A DNA stretch of 64,000 bases. Origin: Arcuatula senhousia. Lineage: Eukaryota; Mollusca; Bivalvia; Mytilida; Mytilidae. Position numbers and translations under genes: made by a program. Below the pieces are notes generated by a model that made no database searches, had not been told where the DNA came from, and saw only the letters and a list, made by a program, of their open reading frames with translations. Within the stretch, counting starts at the first letter, position 1. Each line of letters opens with the position of its first letter. The stretch is from positions 60,486,686 through 60,550,685 of the forward strand of contig OZ020306.1 of NCBI GenBank assembly GCA_963971305.1, written 5' to 3'. Shown here in pieces: positions 20,341 to 32,100 of this stretch.

Positions 20341-20469
20341 GCCTGTGACAACGAACCCCCTGCGACTAATGCCACACCTCATATGAACAGACAACAATTC
20401 ATGAAAGACAGGAGATCTCCACTCACACCACCACTCAGAGATAACTCCAAACAACAGAAGAAGAAATGA
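20341..20469 (+). CDS. Terminal exon of the 88-residue protein gene
   Basis: The acceptor is CATTTTTTCTTAAG. The exon reads ACDNEPPATNATPHMNRQ and continues through MKDRRSPLTPPLRD to a KKK tail and TGA at 20467-20469. It starts in phase 0, matching the donor at 11520. The open frame extends upstream to 19981 only because it runs through a dispersed repeat, so that part is not coding. The tail is hydrophilic, Pro/Arg/Lys-rich and probably disordered. An ATTAAA at 20520 may be the poly(A) signal. Confidence 0.5.
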   Translation, partial: ACDNEPPATNATPHMNRQQFMKDRRSPLTPPLRDNSKQQKKK

Positions 20470-21056
20470 TCACCTTTTTCAATTATGTTTTTAAAATATA
20501 TACAAAAAGTTTAAATAATATTAAAATGTATAAAACAAATATGTATCTCACATTAGACAACGGCAAAATATGTGATAATACAAACTGTATGATCCAGTTG
20601 CCACTGTCATTCTTGATTAGATATTATTATATCAAAATGAATATGTATTGTTATGTTAACCTGAATTCAATTGCAACTAAAATACATGTAAAACGTTAAT
20701 ATTCTATTATAGATAGTTAAAACTCATAAATGTATGTTTAGACTTTACGATGCATCTTTGAACATCAGCATCTTAAATTATAATGTCAATACCTACTATG
20801 GTCATTTTGTACATTCAGAAATCACACTCAAATACATGCGTATTTGTATATTTGTGAAAGACTTAATTGCATGGTATTTGAGCTATGTTTACTTGTGTAT
20901 TTCAAATTCATGTTCCAAAAACTGTAATTGTTTTTATGCACCACGTGTATTTGTATCTTGTTTATATTCTATTTACACTTTGCCCTAATCCAACTTTTAC
21001 ACGTAATAGAGGTCGACTTTTAGCAATCCTAATAATAAATATAAACGGTACAAATC
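20470..21056. other. Possible 3' UTR followed by AT-rich DNA
   Basis: ATTAAA at 20520 could end the transcript of the 88-residue gene. The short frames at 20466-20699 and 20734-20988 are rich in Tyr, Ile, Asn and Cys as expected of AT-rich noise. Confidence 0.4.
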
Positions 21057-21740
21057 ATGAATAAAATACATCTCTGTTCGGTCAATGTTAAAGGTTTAAG
21101 AGATAACAACAAAAGGGAAAGATTTTATCAATGGGCTAAAAATAAAAAAAAAATAAATATTGCGTTCCTTCAAGAGACGCACTTTGACAATGACATAGAA
21201 AAAGTTATAACTACCGATTTTATTTTAACCATCTATGCGCCAAAAAGTGAAAAGGAAAGGAATAATTAAAAAAAAACTAAAAGATTTTATCAACAAAAAT
21301 GCAATAGGCACAAAAATCATTGGGGGAGATATGAACGATTTCTTGAGTGAAGCAGATAGAAAAAAAATCAAACCCTCAAAGTAAAAAAACTAAACCAGTT
21401 GTGCATCTAAAATCTATGTTGTTAGACATTTGGAGACATCTAAATCCCGAATAAACTAAATTTACATGGAGGCGAAACAATCCACCACAAGCAATTGCAA
21501 GTCGCATTGATATGTTTTTCATTCCATCCGATTTTCTCCCATTCATAAAATCGTGTGATATACGACCAATTACAATTAAAAGTACCAATCACCAAGCCAT
21601 ATCAATTAGAATAGAAACAGCGGCTTCACAAAATTAAGGTCCGGGATTTTGGAAGATAAATAATTCACTCTTATGCGATAAAACTTTTGAAAAAAAAACA
21701 TAAATGAGATTATCGAATAGTATGAAGATAAAATACTCAA
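21057..21740 (+). pseudogene. Broken LINE endonuclease-domain fragment
   Basis: The first frame (21057-21269) begins MNKIHLCSVNVKGLRDNN and contains NIAFLQETH, the N-terminal signature of the apurinic-type endonuclease of L1/Tx1-like LINE ORF2. After a frameshift the domain continues with IIGGDMND, and in another frame with DIWRHLNP, KFTWRR, SRIDMFFIP, INHQA-like and GPGFWK phrases, the expected order of endonuclease motifs. At least two frameshifts and three in-frame stops break it. The reverse transcriptase that should follow is absent after about 21,740. Ordinary LINE copies lose the 5' end, so a copy that keeps the 5' endonuclease and loses the 3' part was probably cut by deletion or rearrangement. 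Confidence 0.75.
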
Positions 21741-23135
21741 ATTGAGATGTATGTATTGAACGATTTCACCGATTCGAACCTATAACTTATTTGTTTGCAG
21801 CTCAACTTATCCGAATCTGTCTTAGCCCAATAAACATGCTTTCTCGCATGCGTATCATGTGGAGCTCATGTAGCGAATATTTCAACAGAAGAATATTGCT
21901 TGTTGTTAAGCTCACAGCGCGACCAAATTGTATTACCCTAAGTGGCTGAATAGGGTGGTTTTTGTCTTGTTAGTCAGGCCATGTCATAATACCGAGAGAT
22001 TGTGCGCAGACAAAAGTGAAGCAAGTGGTCGCAGATTGTACCCCCCCCCCCCTGCACGTTAAAAAGCCAAGTGATGCACCGTGCCTATAGGATAGTTTTT
22101 CGCTCCTACTCACCTTTTTCCTCTATACAGTAGACTTCAATAATATTCCTTTTACCCACCACAAATCCAAAACATTCTTCAATTCATGTGGGTTCATGTT
22201 ATCATCCTTTTCATGTTCATCTCCCTGATATATAGATGTGCAACATCGGTCGTTGTTGTAAGGTATTTGTCCTTTGAATGTTTAACTTTGACAATGAGCA
22301 ACCTTTTTTTATTATCTTTAAATGATTTGCGGATCTTCTTAATTGTCTGATACTTTTTGTTCTTGACAAGACATACGTAACTGGCTGACTGGGGAGTTTA
22401 ACGGCGTGACTTAGGCTAGACATAGGTCTGCAGCGTTCATACAACATAAGTGTATACGATATAAATGACTGTACCGATGCATCTTTATATACGGTATCAT
22501 TGGTATATTCAAATAACAAAGGATGATAATATTTATTCCCAAATCACTTACTTTTGTTCTCAAATTTATGTTTGATATTTACCAAAGGCTCTTACCCAGA
22601 TAATTATTAATATCATTTCTCTAAAATAATAATTATCACAAAACTCTTTAATTCAAGGGAGATCATCATAACGATTATTTTATTGTACAACACATGGGGA
22701 AACTCTTGCGTACTATCAAAATTATGATAATGATTTTTTTATATGTATATTTCAAAATCCTTATGCTACTACAATTTAGATTTTTTTTAAGTTAGGACAC
22801 CGAAAGTTAACAAATTTTTAATTTTTGAGATATGATCCCAAAGCCTTACCGTAGTTTCGGCATCCTGAAAAGTAGTACCAAAAAATATTCCATCTATTAA
22901 AAAGTGATAACAGGCTTCATAGTTAAGGTTTCATTGTTAAAAACGGAATATTCAATCACAATTTGTTTATACTGTCCAAATATACAAGAAAAAATAAACC
23001 GTTTGATACCAATTCTATGTTATATTTTAGAGTACACAAGTTCCTTAAAAATGAGACCGAAAATGTCCAATGAAAATGATCTTTCCGTGTTTGCGAATGA
23101 TACAATACAACTGGGTATGCATTAATAGCTGGACT
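21741..23135. other. Unique-looking AT-rich DNA flanking the satellite
   Basis: It contains a C12 tract at 22041-22052 and no supported gene. The open frames at 22217-22519 (-) and 22904-23125 (+) lack coding character. It passes directly into the satellite at 23,136. Confidence 0.4.
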
Positions 23136-26100
23136 TATCCCGATATCGTTCTACTTGGTACCGCCTAATAGCTGAGATGTAGGGCTACATTGTGCACCTT
23201 AAACGAAGCGCGTAGCGCGCAAGACCGCTCGGCATATCCCGATATCTTCTTTTTTTCAACTTGTTTTTTTAGTTCCGCGACGCCAAAAATGACGTCCTAG
23301 ATTTTTGGTGTACACTTGCCGTATGAGGATATAAAATAAAACTATAAATAGTATACCGTTCTACTTGGTACCGCCTAATAGCTGAGATGTAGGGCTACAT
23401 TGTGCACCTTAAACGAAGCGCGTAGCGCGCAAGACCGCTCGGCATATCCCGATATCTTCTTTTTTTCAACTTGTTTTTTTAGTTCCGCGACGCCAAAAAT
23501 GACGTCCTAGATTTTTGGTGTACACTTGCCGTATGAGGATATAAAATAAAACTATAAATAGTATACCGTTCTACTTGGTACCGCCTAATAGCTGAGATGT
23601 AGGGCTACATTGTGCACCTTAAACGAAGCGCGTAGCGCGCAAGACCGCTCGGCATATCCCGATATCTTCTTTTTTTCAACTTGTTTTTTTAGTTCCGCGA
23701 CGCCAAAAATGACGTCCTAGATTTTTGGTGTACACTTGCCGTATGAGGATATAAAATAAAACTATAAATAGTATACCGTTCTACTTGGTACCGCCTAATA
23801 GCTGAGATGTAGGGCTACATTGTGCACCTTAAACGAAGCGCGTAGCGCGCAAGACCGCTCGGCATATCCCGATATCTTCTTTTTTTCAACTTGTTTTTTT
23901 AGTTCCGCGACGCCAAAAATGACGTCCTAGATTTTTGGTGTACACTTGCCGTATGAGGATATAAAATAAAACTATAAATAGTATACCGTTCTACTTGGTA
24001 CCGCCTAATAGCTGAGATGTAGGGCTACATTGTGCACCTTAAACGAAGCGCGTAGCGCGCAAGACCGCTCGGCATATCCCGATATCTTCTTTTTTTCAAC
24101 TTGTTTTTTTAGTTCCGCGACGCCAAAAATGACGTCCTAGATTTTTGGTGTACACTTGCCGTATGAGGATATAAAATAAAACTATAAATAGTATACCGTT
24201 CTACTTGGTACCGCCTAATAGCTGAGATGTAGGGCTACATTGTGCACCTTAAACGAAGCGCGTAGCGCGCAAGACCGCTCGGCATATCCCGATATCTTCT
24301 TTTTTTCAACTTGTTTTTTTAGTTCCGCGACGCCAAAAATGACGTCCTAGATTTTTGGTGTACACTTGCCGTATGAGGATATAAAATAAAACTATAAATA
24401 GTATACCGTTCTACTTGGTACCGCCTAATAGCTGAGATGTAGGGCTACATTGTGCACCTTAAACGAAGCGCGTAGCGCGCAAGACCGCTCGGCATATCCC
24501 GATATCTTCTTTTTTTCAACTTGTTTTTTTAGTTCCGCGACGCCAAAAATGACGTCCTAGATTTTTGGTGTACACTTGCCGTATGAGGATATAAAATAAA
24601 ACTATAAATAGTATACCGTTCTACTTGGTACCGCCTAATAGCTGAGATGTAGGGCTACATTGTGCACCTTAAACGAAGCGCGTAGCGCGCAAGACCGCTC
24701 GGCATATCCCGATATCTTCTTTTTTTCAACTTGTTTTTTTAGTTCCGCGACGCCAAAAATGACGTCCTAGATTTTTGGTGTACACTTGCCGTATGAGGAT
24801 ATAAAATAAAACTATAAATAGTATACCGTTCTACTTGGTACCGCCTAATAGCTGAGATGTAGGGCTACATTGTGCACCTTAAACGAAGCGCGTAGCGCGC
24901 AAGACCGCTCGGCATATCCCGATATCTTCTTTTTTTCAACTTGTTTTTTTAGTTCCGCGACGCCAAAAATGACGTCCTAGATTTTTGGTGTACACTTGCC
25001 GTATGAGGATATAAAATAAAACTATAAATAGTATACCGTTCTACTTGGTACCGCCTAATAGCTGAGATGTAGGGCTACATTGTGCACCTTAAACGAAGCG
25101 CGTAGCGCGCAAGACCGCTCGGCATATCCCGATATCTTCTTTTTTTCAACTTGTTTTTTTAGTTCCGCGACGCCAAAAATGACGTCCTAGATTTTTGGTG
25201 TACACTTGCCGTATGAGGATATAAAATAAAACTATAAATAGTATACCGTTCTACTTGGTACCGCCTAATAGCTGAGATGTAGGGCTACATTGTGCACCTT
25301 AAACGAAGCGCGTAGCGCGCAAGACCGCTCGGCATATCCCGATATCTTCTTTTTTTCAACTTGTTTTTTTAGTTCCGCGACGCCAAAAATGACGTCCTAG
25401 ATTTTTGGTGTACACTTGCCGTATGAGGATATAAAATAAAACTATAAATAGTATACCGTTCTACTTGGTACCGCCTAATAGCTGAGATGTAGGGCTACAT
25501 TGTGCACCTTAAACGAAGCGCGTAGCGCGCAAGACCGCTCGGCATATCCCGATATCTTCTTTTTTTCAACTTGTTTTTTTAGTTCCGCGACGCCAAAAAT
25601 GACGTCCTAGATTTTTGGTGTACACTTGCCGTATGAGGATATAAAATAAAACTATAAATAGTATACCGTTCTACTTGGTACCGCCTAATAGCTGAGATGT
25701 AGGGCTACATTGTGCACCTTAAACGAAGCGCGTAGCGCGCAAGACCGCTCGGCATATCCCGATATCTTCTTTTTTTCAACTTGTTTTTTTAGTTCCGCGA
25801 CGCCAAAAATGACGTCCTAGATTTTTGGTGTACACTTGCCGTATGAGGATATAAAATAAAACTATAAATAGTATACCGTTCTACTTGGTACCGCCTAATA
25901 GCTGAGATGTAGGGCTACATTGTGCACCTTAAACGAAGCGCGTAGCGCGCAAGACCGCTCGGCATATCCCGATATCTTCTTTTTTTCAACTTGTTTTTTT
26001 AGTTCCGCGACGCCAAAAATGACGTCCTAGATTTTTGGTGTACACTTGCCGTATGAGGATATAAAATAAAACTATAAATAGTATACCGTTCTACTTGGTA

Positions 26101-29100
26101 CCGCCTAATAGCTGAGATGTAGGGCTACATTGTGCACCTTAAACGAAGCGCGTAGCGCGCAAGACCGCTCGGCATATCCCGATATCTTCTTTTTTTCAAC
26201 TTGTTTTTTTAGTTCCGCGACGCCAAAAATGACGTCCTAGATTTTTGGTGTACACTTGCCGTATGAGGATATAAAATAAAACTATAAATAGTATACCGTT
26301 CTACTTGGTACCGCCTAATAGCTGAGATGTAGGGCTACATTGTGCACCTTAAACGAAGCGCGTAGCGCGCAAGACCGCTCGGCATATCCCGATATCTTCT
26401 TTTTTTCAACTTGTTTTTTTAGTTCCGCGACGCCAAAAATGACGTCCTAGATTTTTGGTGTACACTTGCCGTATGAGGATATAAAATAAAACTATAAATA
26501 GTATACCGTTCTACTTGGTACCGCCTAATAGCTGAGATGTAGGGCTACATTGTGCACCTTAAACGAAGCGCGTAGCGCGCAAGACCGCTCGGCATATCCC
26601 GATATCTTCTTTTTTTCAACTTGTTTTTTTAGTTCCGCGACGCCAAAAATGACGTCCTAGATTTTTGGTGTACACTTGCCGTATGAGGATATAAAATAAA
26701 ACTATAAATAGTATACCGTTCTACTTGGTACCGCCTAATAGCTGAGATGTAGGGCTACATTGTGCACCTTAAACGAAGCGCGTAGCGCGCAAGACCGCTC
26801 GGCATATCCCGATATCTTCTTTTTTTCAACTTGTTTTTTTAGTTCCGCGACGCCAAAAATGACGTCCTAGATTTTTGGTGTACACTTGCCGTATGAGGAT
26901 ATAAAATAAAACTATAAATAGTATACCGTTCTACTTGGTACCGCCTAATAGCTGAGATGTAGGGCTACATTGTGCACCTTAAACGAAGCGCGTAGCGCGC
27001 AAGACCGCTCGGCATATCCCGATATCTTCTTTTTTTCAACTTGTTTTTTTAGTTCCGCGACGCCAAAAATGACGTCCTAGATTTTTGGTGTACACTTGCC
27101 GTATGAGGATATAAAATAAAACTATAAATAGTATACCGTTCTACTTGGTACCGCCTAATAGCTGAGATGTAGGGCTACATTGTGCACCTTAAACGAAGCG
27201 CGTAGCGCGCAAGACCGCTCGGCATATCCCGATATCTTCTTTTTTTCAACTTGTTTTTTTAGTTCCGCGACGCCAAAAATGACGTCCTAGATTTTTGGTG
27301 TACACTTGCCGTATGAGGATATAAAATAAAACTATAAATAGTATACCGTTCTACTTGGTACCGCCTAATAGCTGAGATGTAGGGCTACATTGTGCACCTT
27401 AAACGAAGCGCGTAGCGCGCAAGACCGCTCGGCATATCCCGATATCTTCTTTTTTTCAACTTGTTTTTTTAGTTCCGCGACGCCAAAAATGACGTCCTAG
27501 ATTTTTGGTGTACACTTGCCGTATGAGGATATAAAATAAAACTATAAATAGTATACCGTTCTACTTGGTACCGCCTAATAGCTGAGATGTAGGGCTACAT
27601 TGTGCACCTTAAACGAAGCGCGTAGCGCGCAAGACCGCTCGGCATATCCCGATATCTTCTTTTTTTCAACTTGTTTTTTTAGTTCCGCGACGCCAAAAAT
27701 GACGTCCTAGATTTTTGGTGTACACTTGCCGTATGAGGATATAAAATAAAACTATAAATAGTATACCGTTCTACTTGGTACCGCCTAATAGCTGAGATGT
27801 AGGGCTACATTGTGCACCTTAAACGAAGCGCGTAGCGCGCAAGACCGCTCGGCATATCCCGATATCTTCTTTTTTTCAACTTGTTTTTTTAGTTCCGCGA
27901 CGCCAAAAATGACGTCCTAGATTTTTGGTGTACACTTGCCGTATGAGGATATAAAATAAAACTATAAATAGTATACCGTTCTACTTGGTACCGCCTAATA
28001 GCTGAGATGTAGGGCTACATTGTGCACCTTAAACGAAGCGCGTAGCGCGCAAGACCGCTCGGCATATCCCGATATCTTCTTTTTTTCAACTTGTTTTTTT
28101 AGTTCCGCGACGCCAAAAATGACGTCCTAGATTTTTGGTGTACACTTGCCGTATGAGGATATAAAATAAAACTATAAATAGTATACCGTTCTACTTGGTA
28201 CCGCCTAATAGCTGAGATGTAGGGCTACATTGTGCACCTTAAACGAAGCGCGTAGCGCGCAAGACCGCTCGGCATATCCCGATATCTTCTTTTTTTCAAC
28301 TTGTTTTTTTAGTTCCGCGACGCCAAAAATGACGTCCTAGATTTTTGGTGTACACTTGCCGTATGAGGATATAAAATAAAACTATAAATAGTATACCGTT
28401 CTACTTGGTACCGCCTAATAGCTGAGATGTAGGGCTACATTGTGCACCTTAAACGAAGCGCGTAGCGCGCAAGACCGCTCGGCATATCCCGATATCTTCT
28501 TTTTTTCAACTTGTTTTTTTAGTTCCGCGACGCCAAAAATGACGTCCTAGATTTTTGGTGTACACTTGCCGTATGAGGATATAAAATAAAACTATAAATA
28601 GTATACCGTTCTACTTGGTACCGCCTAATAGCTGAGATGTAGGGCTACATTGTGCACCTTAAACGAAGCGCGTAGCGCGCAAGACCGCTCGGCATATCCC
28701 GATATCTTCTTTTTTTCAACTTGTTTTTTTAGTTCCGCGACGCCAAAAATGACGTCCTAGATTTTTGGTGTACACTTGCCGTATGAGGATATAAAATAAA
28801 ACTATAAATAGTATACCGTTCTACTTGGTACCGCCTAATAGCTGAGATGTAGGGCTACATTGTGCACCTTAAACGAAGCGCGTAGCGCGCAAGACCGCTC
28901 GGCATATCCCGATATCTTCTTTTTTTCAACTTGTTTTTTTAGTTCCGCGACGCCAAAAATGACGTCCTAGATTTTTGGTGTACACTTGCCGTATGAGGAT
29001 ATAAAATAAAACTATAAATAGTATACCGTTCTACTTGGTACCGCCTAATAGCTGAGATGTAGGGCTACATTGTGCACCTTAAACGAAGCGCGTAGCGCGC

Positions 29101-32100
29101 AAGACCGCTCGGCATATCCCGATATCTTCTTTTTTTCAACTTGTTTTTTTAGTTCCGCGACGCCAAAAATGACGTCCTAGATTTTTGGTGTACACTTGCC
29201 GTATGAGGATATAAAATAAAACTATAAATAGTATACCGTTCTACTTGGTACCGCCTAATAGCTGAGATGTAGGGCTACATTGTGCACCTTAAACGAAGCG
29301 CGTAGCGCGCAAGACCGCTCGGCATATCCCGATATCTTCTTTTTTTCAACTTGTTTTTTTAGTTCCGCGACGCCAAAAATGACGTCCTAGATTTTTGGTG
29401 TACACTTGCCGTATGAGGATATAAAATAAAACTATAAATAGTATACCGTTCTACTTGGTACCGCCTAATAGCTGAGATGTAGGGCTACATTGTGCACCTT
29501 AAACGAAGCGCGTAGCGCGCAAGACCGCTCGGCATATCCCGATATCTTCTTTTTTTCAACTTGTTTTTTTAGTTCCGCGACGCCAAAAATGACGTCCTAG
29601 ATTTTTGGTGTACACTTGCCGTATGAGGATATAAAATAAAACTATAAATAGTATACCGTTCTACTTGGTACCGCCTAATAGCTGAGATGTAGGGCTACAT
29701 TGTGCACCTTAAACGAAGCGCGTAGCGCGCAAGACCGCTCGGCATATCCCGATATCTTCTTTTTTTCAACTTGTTTTTTTAGTTCCGCGACGCCAAAAAT
29801 GACGTCCTAGATTTTTGGTGTACACTTGCCGTATGAGGATATAAAATAAAACTATAAATAGTATACCGTTCTACTTGGTACCGCCTAATAGCTGAGATGT
29901 AGGGCTACATTGTGCACCTTAAACGAAGCGCGTAGCGCGCAAGACCGCTCGGCATATCCCGATATCTTCTTTTTTTCAACTTGTTTTTTTAGTTCCGCGA
30001 CGCCAAAAATGACGTCCTAGATTTTTGGTGTACACTTGCCGTATGAGGATATAAAATAAAACTATAAATAGTATACCGTTCTACTTGGTACCGCCTAATA
30101 GCTGAGATGTAGGGCTACATTGTGCACCTTAAACGAAGCGCGTAGCGCGCAAGACCGCTCGGCATATCCCGATATCTTCTTTTTTTCAACTTGTTTTTTT
30201 AGTTCCGCGACGCCAAAAATGACGTCCTAGATTTTTGGTGTACACTTGCCGTATGAGGATATAAAATAAAACTATAAATAGTATACCGTTCTACTTGGTA
30301 CCGCCTAATAGCTGAGATGTAGGGCTACATTGTGCACCTTAAACGAAGCGCGTAGCGCGCAAGACCGCTCGGCATATCCCGATATCTTCTTTTTTTCAAC
30401 TTGTTTTTTTAGTTCCGCGACGCCAAAAATGACGTCCTAGATTTTTGGTGTACACTTGCCGTATGAGGATATAAAATAAAACTATAAATAGTATACCGTT
30501 CTACTTGGTACCGCCTAATAGCTGAGATGTAGGGCTACATTGTGCACCTTAAACGAAGCGCGTAGCGCGCAAGACCGCTCGGCATATCCCGATATCTTCT
30601 TTTTTTCAACTTGTTTTTTTAGTTCCGCGACGCCAAAAATGACGTCCTAGATTTTTGGTGTACACTTGCCGTATGAGGATATAAAATAAAACTATAAATA
30701 GTATACCGTTCTACTTGGTACCGCCTAATAGCTGAGATGTAGGGCTACATTGTGCACCTTAAACGAAGCGCGTAGCGCGCAAGACCGCTCGGCATATCCC
30801 GATATCTTCTTTTTTTCAACTTGTTTTTTTAGTTCCGCGACGCCAAAAATGACGTCCTAGATTTTTGGTGTACACTTGCCGTATGAGGATATAAAATAAA
30901 ACTATAAATAGTATACCGTTCTACTTGGTACCGCCTAATAGCTGAGATGTAGGGCTACATTGTGCACCTTAAACGAAGCGCGTAGCGCGCAAGACCGCTC
31001 GGCATATCCCGATATCTTCTTTTTTTCAACTTGTTTTTTTAGTTCCGCGACGCCAAAAATGACGTCCTAGATTTTTGGTGTACACTTGCCGTATGAGGAT
31101 ATAAAATAAAACTATAAATAGTATACCGTTCTACTTGGTACCGCCTAATAGCTGAGATGTAGGGCTACATTGTGCACCTTAAACGAAGCGCGTAGCGCGC
31201 AAGACCGCTCGGCATATCCCGATATCTTCTTTTTTTCAACTTGTTTTTTTAGTTCCGCGACGCCAAAAATGACGTCCTAGATTTTTGGTGTACACTTGCC
31301 GTATGAGGATATAAAATAAAACTATAAATAGTATACCGTTCTACTTGGTACCGCCTAATAGCTGAGATGTAGGGCTACATTGTGCACCTTAAACGAAGCG
31401 CGTAGCGCGCAAGACCGCTCGGCATATCCCGATATCTTCTTTTTTTCAACTTGTTTTTTTAGTTCCGCGACGCCAAAAATGACGTCCTAGATTTTTGGTG
31501 TACACTTGCCGTATGAGGATATAAAATAAAACTATAAATAGTATACCGTTCTACTTGGTACCGCCTAATAGCTGAGATGTAGGGCTACATTGTGCACCTT
31601 AAACGAAGCGCGTAGCGCGCAAGACCGCTCGGCATATCCCGATATCTTCTTTTTTTCAACTTGTTTTTTTAGTTCCGCGACGCCAAAAATGACGTCCTAG
31701 ATTTTTGGTGTACACTTGCCGTATGAGGATATAAAATAAAACTATAAATAGTATACCGTTCTACTTGGTACCGCCTAATAGCTGAGATGTAGGGCTACAT
31801 TGTGCACCTTAAACGAAGCGCGTAGCGCGCAAGACCGCTCGGCATATCCCGATATCTTCTTTTTTTCAACTTGTTTTTTTAGTTCCGCGACGCCAAAAAT
31901 GACGTCCTAGATTTTTGGTGTACACTTGCCGTATGAGGATATAAAATAAAACTATAAATAGTATACCGTTCTACTTGGTACCGCCTAATAGCTGAGATGT
32001 AGGGCTACATTGTGCACCTTAAACGAAGCGCGTAGCGCGCAAGACCGCTCGGCATATCCCGATATCTTCTTTTTTTCAACTTGTTTTTTTAGTTCCGCGA

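Noticed and set aside
21765..21785. Second B-box-like string (GGTTCGAATCG, minus strand)
   Set aside because: Isolated match; no cloverleaf can be drawn around it.
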